Assembly (NCBI GenBank): GCA_965247425.1
Contig: OZ252023.1
Location: 2,542,001 to 2,606,000, forward strand
DNA length: 64,000 nucleotides
From: CAZOZZ01 sp965247425
GTDB lineage: Bacteria; Acidobacteriota; Terriglobia; 20CM-2-55-15
Direction: 5' to 3'
The translations under genes were made by a program, and so were the position numbers. The number at the start of each line of letters is the position of its first letter. Within the stretch, counting starts at the first letter, position 1. The notes beneath the pieces were generated by a model. The model saw nothing but the letters and a program-made list of their open reading frames with translations. It was not told the origin of the DNA and did no database searches. Positions 36,830-44,887 of this stretch are shown here, piece by piece.

Positions 36830-37726
36830 ATGAAACACATCGCCAGACTGGTCACCCTCGGAACGGTAATGCTGCTGGCCCTGGCCTGCATCCCCGAAAT
36901 GGATCCGGCCATCGACGAAGCCACGGTTTTAAACGACCACACTTCGGTGCGGATCGATGCCGCATCTTCGGCCCGGACGCTGTTTACCCTCGACCGGGGT
37001 GCGCGCATCTCCGTCATCGAGAAGCGTGACACGTGGTACCGGGTACGGGATCAGGACTTGATCGAAGGGTGGATGGCGGAGAGCACGATCCTGCGGGACT
37101 CGACCCGGGTGGCCCTGGATGCCCTGGTAATCGAATCGGCGGACCAGCAGTCCCAGAACACCGTCCGCACAAGGGAGCGAGTCAACCTGAGGCTTGCCCC
37201 CGGACGTGACACGACCATCATCCGGCTGTTGCGCAGGGGGACAGCAGTGGAGGCGCTCGAACGAGCGGCAACGCCCCGTGCCGGAAGCGACGCCACCGAT
37301 GTATGGCTCAAGGTCCGACTTTCCGAAGACGAGGTCGGGTGGGTCTATCATCAATTAATCGAATACGATATTCCCGAAGCGATCCTGCCATTCACCGAAG
37401 GACGGCTTTACACGGCCGTTCGGAGGCTCAAGCAGGTGACAGACCCGGAAGCGGGCCCTGTCGACTGGTTCGTCGTCGCGGAGCGTCGGCCCGAAACAGA
37501 CTCCACGCTGGATTTCGACGGAATCCGGGTGTTCATCTGGAACATCGACCAACACCAGTACGAAACGACCCTGCGCCTCCGCAATCTCCGCGGCAGATAT
37601 CCCCTGGATTTGACCGGCAGCCCCGAGGCTCCGGGATTCCGCTTCCACGTCGTCAACCGGAATGGAGAGGACGAAACACGCAACTTCGTGATGCGCGGTA
37701 CCCTGCCCAGGGAAACTGCTCCTTAG
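36830..37726 (+). CDS. Lipoprotein with bacterial SH3 domains
   Basis: The 298-residue product has a lipobox (LLALAC) and two SH3b modules (about residues 30-85, with WYRVRDQDLIEGWM, and 100-175, with VNLRLAPGRDTTIIRLLRRGT and WLKVRLSEDEVGWV). A C-terminal domain of about 110 residues is not recognised. SH3b domains often bind cell wall or peptides. It is divergent from xseB. Confidence 0.85.
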   Translation: MKHIARLVTLGTVMLLALACIPEMDPAIDEATVLNDHTSVRIDAASSARTLFTLDRGARISVIEKRDTWYRVRDQDLIEGWMAESTILRDSTRVALDALVIESADQQSQNTVRTRERVNLRLAPGRDTTIIRLLRRGTAVEALERAATPRAGSDATDVWLKVRLSEDEVGWVYHQLIEYDIPEAILPFTEGRLYTAVRRLKQVTDPEAGPVDWFVVAERRPETDSTLDFDGIRVFIWNIDQHQYETTLRLRNLRGRYPLDLTGSPEAPGFRFHVVNRNGEDETRNFVMRGTLPRETAP

Positions 37727-37732
37727 GAACTC

Positions 37733-37818
37733 GACGCAGAGACGCAGAGGGAGATTGTCGGAGACCCTTTAGCCAGGAACAAGAAAATCAGATCTCTGCG
37801 CCTTTGCGTCTTTGCGTC
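37733..37818. repeat. Interspersed palindrome, copy 3
   Basis: GACGCAGAGACGCAGAGGGAG and the inverted GCGCCTTTGCGTCTTTGCGTC flank a 40-base interior right after the SH3 lipoprotein stop, the same family as 12936 and 15543. Likely also a terminator for the lipoprotein gene. Confidence 0.75.
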
Positions 37819-37852
37819 GAAAATCCCTTTCTTAAAATGCGAAGCCTGGAGA

Positions 37853-38122
37853 CTAGAGGTAGTACACCAGGAGCCCCTGAAATCCGTAATTTCGGAAAGA
37901 CACGGGCGATTCCACCCAATAGAGTGGGTCCGCGCACTCTGGCAGGTCGCACAGGCATTTCCCACACAGCGAACAGATCTTCGTCCGACGGACCGAGAGG
38001 CAACGGCACCAGCAGGCACGAAGAAGATCGAACTCCCGAACGCATTTGCGGCATCGAACCACATGGGATTCGGGAGAACTCGAGTCGGCGTATGCTTTTC
38101 GAAAGTCCGGACGCTTCAGCAT
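37853..38122 (-). CDS. Small Cys-rich, zinc-binding-like protein
   Basis: From ATG 38122 an 89-residue frame has ten cysteines in two clusters (RCRKCVREFDLLRACWCRC and CSLCGKCLCDLPEC), suggesting two zinc sites, and an aromatic tail. Start is uncertain and there is no clear ribosome site. No family recognised; it lies downstream of the GIY-YIG gene on the same strand. Confidence 0.45.
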   Translation of the reverse strand: MLKRPDFRKAYADSSSPESHVVRCRKCVREFDLLRACWCRCLSVRRTKICSLCGKCLCDLPECADPLYWVESPVSFRNYGFQGLLVYYL

Positions 38123-38285
38123 GACAATCGAGATGCAGTTCGAAGACCAGTCGCGGATTTCTCCGCACGGCGCGTGTTGTTGTTGAACTTCGGAAGGTTT
38201 CCGGCCCTGGATCCAGGACCTCGGCTCACGGCGGCCTGATCGGAACATCGAGCGACAGCCGGAGAATTACTACCTGAAACTGCGA

Positions 38286-38609
38286 CTAACTGGCCTTCTC
38301 CATTCGGGCGGGAGCTGGCTCGGGCAAGTGGTTTCTGCGGGGATAGAATTCCAGGATGAGCTCGCCCTGACGATCGTCACATTGCTCGGGGGCACAGAGT
38401 TCGAAAGCGTAGGCATTGGGCTCGTCCGGCCAGAAGTACTGACGTTTCTTGTCGAGGCATTGGAACAGTGACTGCTGCAGGTTCTTGGACTTGCCGATAA
38501 ACACCCACCCTTCGGCGCTGTACAGCCCGTAAACCCCGGACTGCTTGGGCGCATTCGCCAGTATCGTCGCACTGGTGAATCTGTGACCATGTGATGTCGA
38601 CCACGGCAT
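38286..38609 (-). CDS. GIY-YIG-like nuclease domain protein
   Basis: The 107-residue product matches a GIY-YIG fold: GVYGLYSAEGWVFIGKSKNLQQSL holds the GIY- and YIG-like parts (VYG and FIG), followed by a helix. The catalytic Arg/Glu positions are not clear (Glu in GELILEF may serve). AAGGGA lies upstream of the ATG. Could be a nuclease remnant or a structural homologue. Confidence 0.6.
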   Translation of the reverse strand: MPWSTSHGHRFTSATILANAPKQSGVYGLYSAEGWVFIGKSKNLQQSLFQCLDKKRQYFWPDEPNAYAFELCAPEQCDDRQGELILEFYPRRNHLPEPAPARMEKAS

Positions 38610-38827
38610 CGATCAGTCCCTTCCCTTTGATGGAGACGACCTTTGTCAAGGCATGAACCAGGTACACGTTGCCCCACACCGAGGCGCACGGGCTCTGCCA
38701 TCCGCTATTATCGGCAAAGGTTGGTTAGGACTGTAGCCCATCTGAGCGGGAAGGGGACGGTTGGGGGGGGCGGGCGACTGGCCCCAGAGGGTCGCGGGGC
38801 CATCATCCACTTTCGTTGGATACCCGA

Positions 38828-40288
38828 TCAGTCCGACGACTCGCCCCCTGCCACGAAGACAGCGCTCTTGGCAGGGACGGGCCGTTCTACAGGGGTCACG
38901 GGAACGGATTCGACCCGAAGAGTAGATGCGGTCGTCAGACGGTACTCTTTGAGCTTGTACTGAATCTTGCGGACGCTCATGTTGAGTGTCCGAGCCGCCC
39001 GGGTCGTGGATCCACCCACTTGTTCGAGAGTCCGGAGGATAGCTTCCCGCTCGATCTCCTGAATTGTGGATCCGGGAATTCGTGGTCCGGTCCCGCCACC
39101 TTCGACTCGTTCCGGGAAAGCCGGCAGATCGTCGATACCAAGCGCGCTGCCGCCCGACATCGGAATGGCATGTTCAATCGTTGTTTCCAGTTCGCGAACG
39201 TTGCCGGGCCAATCGTGCCCCATCAACCGGGCGAGAGCCTCCGGAGTGAGGGTCCGTACGGGCTTGTCGCTGATCCGGGCGTAGTCCCGAATGAAGCGGT
39301 CGACCAGCACTGGGATGTCGGCCTTCCTCTCGCGCAGGGGAGGAACCGATATCTGGACTCCGTGGAGCCGGTGAAAAAGTTCCCTGTTGAATCGGTCTTC
39401 GCGAACATCGGTTTCCAGATTTCGGATGGAGGCGCCGATGATTCGAACATCCGCGGTGCCAAGTGATCCACGACGACCGAGCGGCTGATAGGTTCCATCG
39501 GTCAGGAACCGAAGAAGCTTTTCCTGGGTCTTGCGTGTGGTCTCCCCGATTTCGTCGATGAGGAGCGTCCCACCGTCGCACAGTTCGAGGCGCCCGGCCT
39601 GTCGGGGACCGGCACCGCCGAAGGCTCCGTCCTCGTGACCGAATAACTCCGCTTCGATGAGGTTCTCGCTCAATCCCGCGCAACTGAGGTGAAGAAAACG
39701 TTGGCCCGTTCTGGGACTGTTGTGATGAATGGCCTCGCTGATGAGCCGTTTTCCCGTGCCCGGTTCGCCGACGATCATGACGTTCACCGACGTCGATGCC
39801 ACTTGCCCGACGAGCTTCAAAATCCTCTGCATTTCGGGGCTGGAGCCATGTATACGAGGAATGCGGTCGCCCGCCTCGCGTGCCGCCCGTAATTCCCGGA
39901 TCTCCCTGGCGAGTTTCTTCTGATGATCGATCTGATCGAGGGCAAGCCGCAGTTCCTCGACACCGACCGGCTTCTTCAGATAATGACGGGCCCCCAGTCC
40001 CATAGCGGCGGCGACCTGGCACATCGACGCCTCGCTCACCAGTAGCAGGATCCCCGAAGCGCCCGCGAACTGGCCAAGACGTCGTACGACGTCCTGACAT
40101 TCAACTTCCGTCATGTCGACATCGAGAAGAATCAGATCCGGGTGGTTCGGACGCACCCGTCCGAGCGCGGTCTCGACGTCCGCCGTCGCCACGGCATCGT
40201 AACCGTTCCGATCCAGCGCCGGGACCAGAGACTGTTCAAGCTTTTGGTCGCCGGTAAGAATGAGAGCTTGGCGTTTCGATGTCGGCAT
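38828..40288 (-). CDS. Response regulator with sigma-54-type AAA+ domain and Fis HTH (GAFGGA variant)
   Basis: The 486-residue NtrC-type protein has a receiver domain with phosphoacceptor Asp56 (LILLDVDM), an AAA+ domain with Walker A GEPGTGK (174-180) and Walker B GGTLLIDE, and a Fis-type HTH (GGSTTRAARTLNMSVRKIQYKL). The sigma-54 contact loop GAFTGA reads GAFGGA at 221-226, losing the key Thr. It may not activate sigma-54 normally. No partner kinase is adjacent. A 35-residue tail follows the HTH. Confidence 0.92.
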   Translation of the reverse strand: MPTSKRQALILTGDQKLEQSLVPALDRNGYDAVATADVETALGRVRPNHPDLILLDVDMTEVECQDVVRRLGQFAGASGILLLVSEASMCQVAAAMGLGARHYLKKPVGVEELRLALDQIDHQKKLAREIRELRAAREAGDRIPRIHGSSPEMQRILKLVGQVASTSVNVMIVGEPGTGKRLISEAIHHNSPRTGQRFLHLSCAGLSENLIEAELFGHEDGAFGGAGPRQAGRLELCDGGTLLIDEIGETTRKTQEKLLRFLTDGTYQPLGRRGSLGTADVRIIGASIRNLETDVREDRFNRELFHRLHGVQISVPPLRERKADIPVLVDRFIRDYARISDKPVRTLTPEALARLMGHDWPGNVRELETTIEHAIPMSGGSALGIDDLPAFPERVEGGGTGPRIPGSTIQEIEREAILRTLEQVGGSTTRAARTLNMSVRKIQYKLKEYRLTTASTLRVESVPVTPVERPVPAKSAVFVAGGESSD

Positions 40289-40580
40289 GTGGCAGAGTTA
40301 ATACAACAATTCCGTCGGTCTCAGAAAAATCTACAGCCTCGTGTCGGATTCGTTGCCCTGTCGCTTCCTGCGTACCGGGAAAACTGTCCGACACATCCGA
40401 TTCCAATATCACCCGCCAATCTTCGATGGTCGCGGGCAAGCGTCTTAATGCGGTCTGTTCGAATGAGCGATGACTTTTCTTAACGTGAGACGGTTCTCTC
40501 TCGCCAAAAACAAACGAAACGTTCGTGTCGAAATTGCCTTCTGAACAGGCAGCCTAGGGTATTACCTCGGCTGAGGAGAA

Positions 40581-40736
40581 TCAAGCGGAATCAGCGCCGC
40601 TTTGAAGCAAGAGGTGAGTCCAGACCGTTATCGCAATCACAAGCGTGATCGCGGTCACAACAGTCGCCAGGCGGAGGTGGGACAGGCCCTCGAAAAGAAG
40701 GACAAAAAAGAGCAGACGCTGGAGCAACTTTCCCAT
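40581..40736 (-). CDS. Small membrane protein (possible)
   Basis: A 51-codon frame from ATG 40736 has two hydrophobic segments (LLFFVLLFEG and LATVVTAITLVIAITVW). There is no obvious ribosome site and no family. Hydrophobic pattern and isolation are the only support. Confidence 0.35.
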   Translation of the reverse strand: MGKLLQRLLFFVLLFEGLSHLRLATVVTAITLVIAITVWTHLLLQSGADSA

Positions 40737-40903
40737 GGCATTACGTCCGGATCCCGACCGAATCTCTCCGGTCGTTCGGGTCACACAGGGTCCGTTTCCG
40801 ACCTCGATAGCGATCGGACGGCACCAGAATCAGGGCCGGAGTCTCACAGCGCCACACACAACTGCTGCCCGCGGTGCGGACGCCCGGCCTGACGAGAGAA
40901 AAG

Positions 40904-40939
40904 CGGGGCGGCCCCTCCCCTTGAATGAGGGCCGCCCCG
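40904..40939. repeat. Hairpin CGGGGCGGCCC/GGGCCGCCCCG
   Basis: Perfect 11-base-pair stem with a 14-base loop. The GTCGGGGCGGCC core links it to the inverted repeat near 1069-1199. No T tract follows on either strand, so it is more likely a repeat than a terminator. The region 40737-41159 otherwise shows no gene. Confidence 0.5.
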
Positions 40940-41159
40940 ACTCGGACGCCGGATGTTCTCCTAACGACCGTTTCACCATACATATCGACAGATCCGGCAG
41001 ATTGCTGTAGTCATTTCCGTCCGACAGCATTAAACTAACGCGGCATTTTCGCTGCTTAGCCACCGGCCCCGGATTACTTTGCCGAAGTGGCCGGATTTCG
41101 ATCCGCCCCGGTTCCAATTGATGGAGCAAGTTGAAGTTGGAACGATGGGCCTCACGCGT

Positions 41160-41388
41160 GGGGGGACCGGCCCGGCGTTCGTGCTCCCGTAAGCCGGTGG
41201 ACAGCCGAAATGCATGTGCCCTCATAGAAGTGAGGGCCCGCGTGGGACGGTGGGCCCGACGCTAAGGAATGCGTTGGGGGGACCGGCCCGGCGTTCGTGC
41301 TCCCGTAAGCCGGTGAACAGCCGAAATGCATGTGCCCTCATAGAAGTGAGGGCCCGCGTGGGACGGTGGGCCCGACGCTAAGGAATGC
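41160..41388 (+). promoter_or_regulatory. Tandem 113-bp structured leader upstream of tdh-kbl
   Basis: Two copies (41160-41272 and 41276-41388) are identical over 113 bases except one G/A change. They end 9 bases before the tdh start. Each copy can fold an ACCGGC/GCCGGT stem and a strong GCCCTCA-tagaag-TGAGGGC hairpin, and ends with CTAAGGA, a potential ribosome site. Position and doubled architecture suggest a tandem riboswitch or RNA-binding leader for threonine/glycine metabolism. No known glycine, SAM or cobalamin riboswitch motif is recognised. A recent neutral duplication is the alternative. Confidence 0.5.
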
Positions 41389-41397
41389 AGCCAAACC

Positions 41398-42630
41398 ATG
41401 AAAGCGATCGTCAAGGCTCGGCCACAGAACGGCTGCGACTGGCCGAAAGGTCTGGACTTGCGAGAGAAGCCGGTTCCTCGCGTCATTCGCCCGGATGACA
41501 TCAAGGTCCGCGTCCTTGCGGCTGGAATCTGCGGAAGCGATGTCGGGATCTGGAACAGCAAGGAATCCTTTCGCGAAGCCATGTCTCAAGCGGAACAGAG
41601 CTCGGTCATCATCGGTCACGAGTTCTGTGGAAGCATCGTTGATGCCGGAGCACAGGGACGGCTGCGACTGGCGAGTATCATCGAACGTCATGCCCTCCAC
41701 GACGCCGAAATCCAGGAATTCTCCCACCAACGAAATTCCGACGAACTTGCCAGCGATCCGCGTCTCCTCGAGTTCGTCCAGGAACAATATTACTGCTCGG
41801 CGGAGATGCACGTCAGTTGCGGGTGGTGTTACCAGTGCCGGCTCGGGGACCGGCACGTCTGTCAGAACACAAAGATCAAGGGCGTCCACGAAGACGGCGC
41901 CTTCGCCGATTTCGTCATCATTCCGGCTTCGAACCTGGTTCTGTTTCGCAAAGGTGAAATCCCGATCCAGGTGATCGCGTTCATGGACGCACTGGGCAAC
42001 GCTGTCCACAGTGTGGGAGAGGTGGACCTGACCGGGCGATCCGTCGCCATCCTCGGTGCGGGTGTCCAGGGGTTGATGGCCACGGCGTTGTCACGCCGAA
42101 ACGGCGCTTCGAGCATTTACGTCACCGACTTCACACCTCCGTCGTCACCCGAACAGGCAGCACACCTGGAAAACAACCTCTTTGCGCTGGCTCGCAAGTT
42201 CGGCGCGGATCATTGCTTCGACCTCGGTCTCGAAGATGGGCCGGAACGATTGCGAAGAACAGTGAACGAAGAAACCGACGGTACCGGCGTCGATGCGGTT
42301 CTGGAAATGTCAGGCAATTACGGCGCGTACCGCGACGCGTTTGACGTCGTCCGAATGGGCGGGACAGTCGCATTGCTGGGCATACCTGAAGGGGATCTGA
42401 AACTGGATTTTGCCCGTGAAATTATCTTCCGCGGCCTGACGGTCAAGGGGATCATAGGAAGACGGGTCTTCAGAACCTGGGAAACGATGCGCAATCTGCT
42501 CTGCGCCGGACTCGCCGATGAACTGATCGACAGCGGCATCGTGTCCCTCGAACTGCCTCTGGAAGACTACGAACAGGGTATCCGGGCGATCCTGAACAGG
42601 GCCGCCATCAAGGTGATTTTGAAACCATGA
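41398..42630 (+). CDS. tdh: Zinc-dependent threonine 3-dehydrogenase-like enzyme
   Basis: The 410-residue medium-chain dehydrogenase has catalytic zinc ligands in GICGSD (Cys45) and GHEF (His74/Glu75), structural zinc cysteines in CGWCYQCRLGDRHVC (141, 144, 147, 155), and the NAD fold GAGVQGLMA. The kbl gene overlaps its end by four bases, so it most likely oxidises L-threonine to 2-amino-3-oxobutyrate. It is about 60 residues longer than usual, with some 30 extra between the GHE and HVSCG motifs. Confidence 0.85.
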   Translation: MKAIVKARPQNGCDWPKGLDLREKPVPRVIRPDDIKVRVLAAGICGSDVGIWNSKESFREAMSQAEQSSVIIGHEFCGSIVDAGAQGRLRLASIIERHALHDAEIQEFSHQRNSDELASDPRLLEFVQEQYYCSAEMHVSCGWCYQCRLGDRHVCQNTKIKGVHEDGAFADFVIIPASNLVLFRKGEIPIQVIAFMDALGNAVHSVGEVDLTGRSVAILGAGVQGLMATALSRRNGASSIYVTDFTPPSSPEQAAHLENNLFALARKFGADHCFDLGLEDGPERLRRTVNEETDGTGVDAVLEMSGNYGAYRDAFDVVRMGGTVALLGIPEGDLKLDFAREIIFRGLTVKGIIGRRVFRTWETMRNLLCAGLADELIDSGIVSLELPLEDYEQGIRAILNRAAIKVILKP

Positions 42631-43844
42631 GACTACAAGAAGCGATTCAGACGGAACTTGAACGCCTGCGAAGCACCCAAACCTACAAACAGGAAACGTT
42701 GATCGATTCCGAGCAGGGAGCCATTGTTCGCGTGGACGGGAAAGACGTCGTGATGCTCGCCTCGAACAACTACCTGGGTCTTGCATCTCATCCCCGGATC
42801 CAGGAGGCTGCCATCCGAGGCATTCAGCAATACGGCCACGGTGTCTCGTCGGTCCGTTTCATATGTGGCACCCTGACGATCCATCGAAAGCTCGAGGAAA
42901 AAATAGCAGAGTTCCTGGGAACCGAAGACAGCATCCTCTTCTCTTCATGCTATGCGGCAAACGAAGGGTTTTTCGCCGCCATCATCAACGAACGCTTGGG
43001 ACAGGAGCTTTACCGCGACGTCATATACAGCGACCGCCTGAACCATGCCAGCATCATCGATGGCACACGCTTGTGCCGCGCGGAGGTCGTCCACCGCAAA
43101 ATCTACGACCATGCGGACGCGTCGATGCTTCGCCAGATGCTGGAAACGGACGCACATGAGAGCGACTATCGTTTCGGATTCGTCGCCACCGACGGTGTGT
43201 TCAGTATGGAAGGCGATCTGGCCCCTCTTCCCGTGTTGATAGAACTGGCCGCGGTATTCGGACAGATCCTCTTCGTTGATGACTCCCACGCTGTCGGGGT
43301 CGTGGGAGAAACCGGACGCGGCACACCGGAAGCCCAGGGCGTCCACGGGCAGATTCAAGCGCTCAGCGGGACGCTGGGAAAGGCGCTGGGCGGTGCCGCT
43401 GGAGGCTACGTGGCGAGTACGGCGGACACGATTCGATTTCTTCGTCAGAAGTCGCGGCCCTATACGTTCTCGAATTCCCTCCCCCCGTCCATCGTCATGG
43501 CGGCTATCGAGGCGCTCGACATCCTCAGCGAGGACAACGCGCTTGTCCAAAAGCTTCATGAGAACACGCGCTACTTCCGCAAGCGCATCCAGGAACTGGG
43601 CTTTACGATCATCGATGGGACGCACCCCATCGTTCCCATCATGCTGGGAGAAGCATCCCTTGCCAGAGACATGGGCGCCCGATTGCTGGAAGCGGGTGTC
43701 TACATCAAGGGGCTCTGGTACCCGGTCGTACCGAATGGGGAGGCAAGATTGCGTGCGCAGATTTCCGCTGCGTTGAACCAGTCGGACATGGACCGCGCGC
43801 TGGATGCGTTCGAAAAGGTCGGGCACGAAATGGGTGTGATTTAG
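42627..43844 (+). CDS. kbl: 2-amino-3-oxobutyrate CoA ligase (glycine C-acetyltransferase)
   Basis: The 405-residue alpha-oxoamine synthase uses PLP to cleave 2-amino-3-oxobutyrate with CoA into glycine and acetyl-CoA. SNNYLGLASHP, FVDDSHAVG and the Schiff-base Lys252 in SGTLGKALGGAAGG are visible. The ATG overlaps the tdh stop by four bases, forming the classic tdh-kbl pair. BioF and HemA are relatives, but context favours Kbl. Confidence 0.93.
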   Translation: MRLQEAIQTELERLRSTQTYKQETLIDSEQGAIVRVDGKDVVMLASNNYLGLASHPRIQEAAIRGIQQYGHGVSSVRFICGTLTIHRKLEEKIAEFLGTEDSILFSSCYAANEGFFAAIINERLGQELYRDVIYSDRLNHASIIDGTRLCRAEVVHRKIYDHADASMLRQMLETDAHESDYRFGFVATDGVFSMEGDLAPLPVLIELAAVFGQILFVDDSHAVGVVGETGRGTPEAQGVHGQIQALSGTLGKALGGAAGGYVASTADTIRFLRQKSRPYTFSNSLPPSIVMAAIEALDILSEDNALVQKLHENTRYFRKRIQELGFTIIDGTHPIVPIMLGEASLARDMGARLLEAGVYIKGLWYPVVPNGEARLRAQISAALNQSDMDRALDAFEKVGHEMGVI

Positions 43845-43952
43845 CAGCCTGCGTGGCCTGGAAGGGGCGCCACGAATCCGGAACCTGCGCTATTTCGACG
43901 CGAGGTCAGGAAGGCCACGAAGAGAAGTCAGGTACGACATCTCCAACAAAAC

Positions 43953-44102
43953 TTAGGTAGCTTCGATCGTGCCGCGAATGAGCTCGTCCGCACTCGGGTC
44001 CTCGTACAGGAATCCGTCGACGCCCGTCAGGATAGAAAACAGCAGAGACCAGATGACCAACGAATAACGGTAGCGGATAGTCGGTGCGATCGCCAGGCAC
44101 AA
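43953..44102 (-). CDS. Possible 49-residue membrane protein
   Basis: The frame from a TTG at 44102 reads through SLVIWSLLFSILTGVDGFLY, one hydrophobic helix, to ELIRGTIEAT. The start lies in the T run of the terminator at 44108-44130, and GGGGA is close upstream. It may be the remnant of a small membrane protein or be expressed by read-through of the leader RNA at 44101-44177. Confidence 0.3.
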   Translation of the reverse strand: MCLAIAPTIRYRYSLVIWSLLFSILTGVDGFLYEDPSADELIRGTIEAT

Positions 44103-44130
44103 AAAAATCCCCGCGGCTCGGCCGCGGGGA
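44101..44130 (-). terminator. Intrinsic terminator of the candidate small RNA
   Basis: CCCCGCGGC pairs perfectly with GCCGCGGGG around a three-base loop, extended by one more pair, and is followed on the minus strand by seven T. No T run on the plus side, so it acts leftwards. Confidence 0.9.
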
Positions 44131-44177
44131 GAGTGGGATGGTGGAGGAAATCTATCGTTAATTAGACACCACTCACG
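44101..44177 (-). ncRNA. Candidate small RNA of about 75 nt with anti-Shine-Dalgarno motif
   Basis: A promoter (44184-44213) and an intrinsic terminator (44101-44130) on the minus strand define a short transcript without a start codon-plus-ribosome site. Its single-stranded part contains TTTCCTCCAC (44141-44150), the complement of a ribosome-binding site, as seen in several regulatory small RNAs. It lies between kbl and the cytochrome gene. Inference only. Confidence 0.5.
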
Positions 44178-44183
44178 ACAGCA

Positions 44184-44213
44184 AGAATACTAGGGTTCCT
44201 ACAAGAATGTCAA
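44184..44213 (-). promoter_or_regulatory. Sigma-70-like promoter of the candidate small RNA
   Basis: Perfect -35 TTGACA at 44208-44213, 18-base spacer, -10 TATTCT at 44184-44189. Start expected near 44177. Confidence 0.55.
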
Positions 44214-44261
44214 AACAAATAGGGGTCGATCCGGCGGCCTCCGAACCCGCTCGCAGACAAT

Positions 44262-44287
44262 AGAAAAAGGGCGGCAAAGCCGCCCTT
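44262..44287 (-). terminator. Terminator of the cytochrome c' gene
   Basis: AAGGGCGGC and GCCGCCCTT pair perfectly around a three-base loop; the minus strand continues with TTTTTC. It lies 24 bases after the cytochrome stop. Confidence 0.9.
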
Positions 44288-44310
44288 GATCACTGCATCA
44301 TGTCCCAACT

Positions 44311-44727
44311 TTACTGTGGAGTCTTAAATCGGTATCCCCCGTCAGGAGACTTTTCGCGGTACTGGCTGTGGCAACCCCGGCAACCGCCTACGACATTGCC
44401 GTGTGCAGCCGTTGCGGCGTCCATGTTTCCGGCTTTGGCAGCTTCTCCAGCTTCCGCGGCGGCAGCGGCAGCCTTGTTGGCCATCTCGACTGCCGGTCCC
44501 AGGTTCCGTTCTTCGTACATCGGAACGACTTCTTTGAACAAGCCGGACAGTTTCTCTCCATCGATCGCAGCCGCATCACCGTTGCCGGCCTCGATGTTAC
44601 GCTGCAGGCTGGCACGCGTCGCGCCGATTTCCTTCATGATGTCCGGGTGTCCTCGCTGCACAGCCATCACGTTCAGGACCAACGCCAGTGTCAAGCAGAG
44701 CCCGATGACAAACGAAGCTTTTCGCAT
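44311..44727 (-). CDS. Cytochrome c' (periplasmic haem protein)
   Basis: From ATG 44727 (GAGGAGG eight bases upstream) the product is 138 residues with a signal peptide. The single haem site CRGCH lies near the C-terminus, as in class II cytochromes c', with Ala-rich helices before it. The family binds NO or accepts electrons. It is a single-gene unit ending at a strong terminator. Confidence 0.88.
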   Translation of the reverse strand: MRKASFVIGLCLTLALVLNVMAVQRGHPDIMKEIGATRASLQRNIEAGNGDAAAIDGEKLSGLFKEVVPMYEERNLGPAVEMANKAAAAAAEAGEAAKAGNMDAATAAHGNVVGGCRGCHSQYREKSPDGGYRFKTPQ

Positions 44728-44887
44728 AACTCTATCCTCCTCGAATCTACCTTGTCTGAATCCGGGATGATCCCGCACAGATGCCGTGGCCACTATATGC
44801 GAACAGGGTGAACCGAGTCAAACATCAAACCAGGTCCCTAGGAGCCTGCAACTCGACCTGCAAGTTCCGCCACAGGCTGCCAACAAT

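Noticed and set aside
40236..40439. 67-codon minus-strand frame overlapping the start of the sigma-54-type regulator
   Set aside because: Open for about 100 codons upstream but only TTG starts, no ribosome site and no family; overlap with the regulator is too long.
41160..41388. Known tandem glycine riboswitch
   Set aside because: Neither the paired aptamer core nor the linker of the glycine class could be matched by eye; kept as an unassigned leader.
43906..44100. 64-codon minus-strand frame beginning MPGDRTDYPLP
   Set aside because: The overlapping frame ending ELIRGTIEAT has a hydrophobic helix and looks more protein-like; neither is strong.
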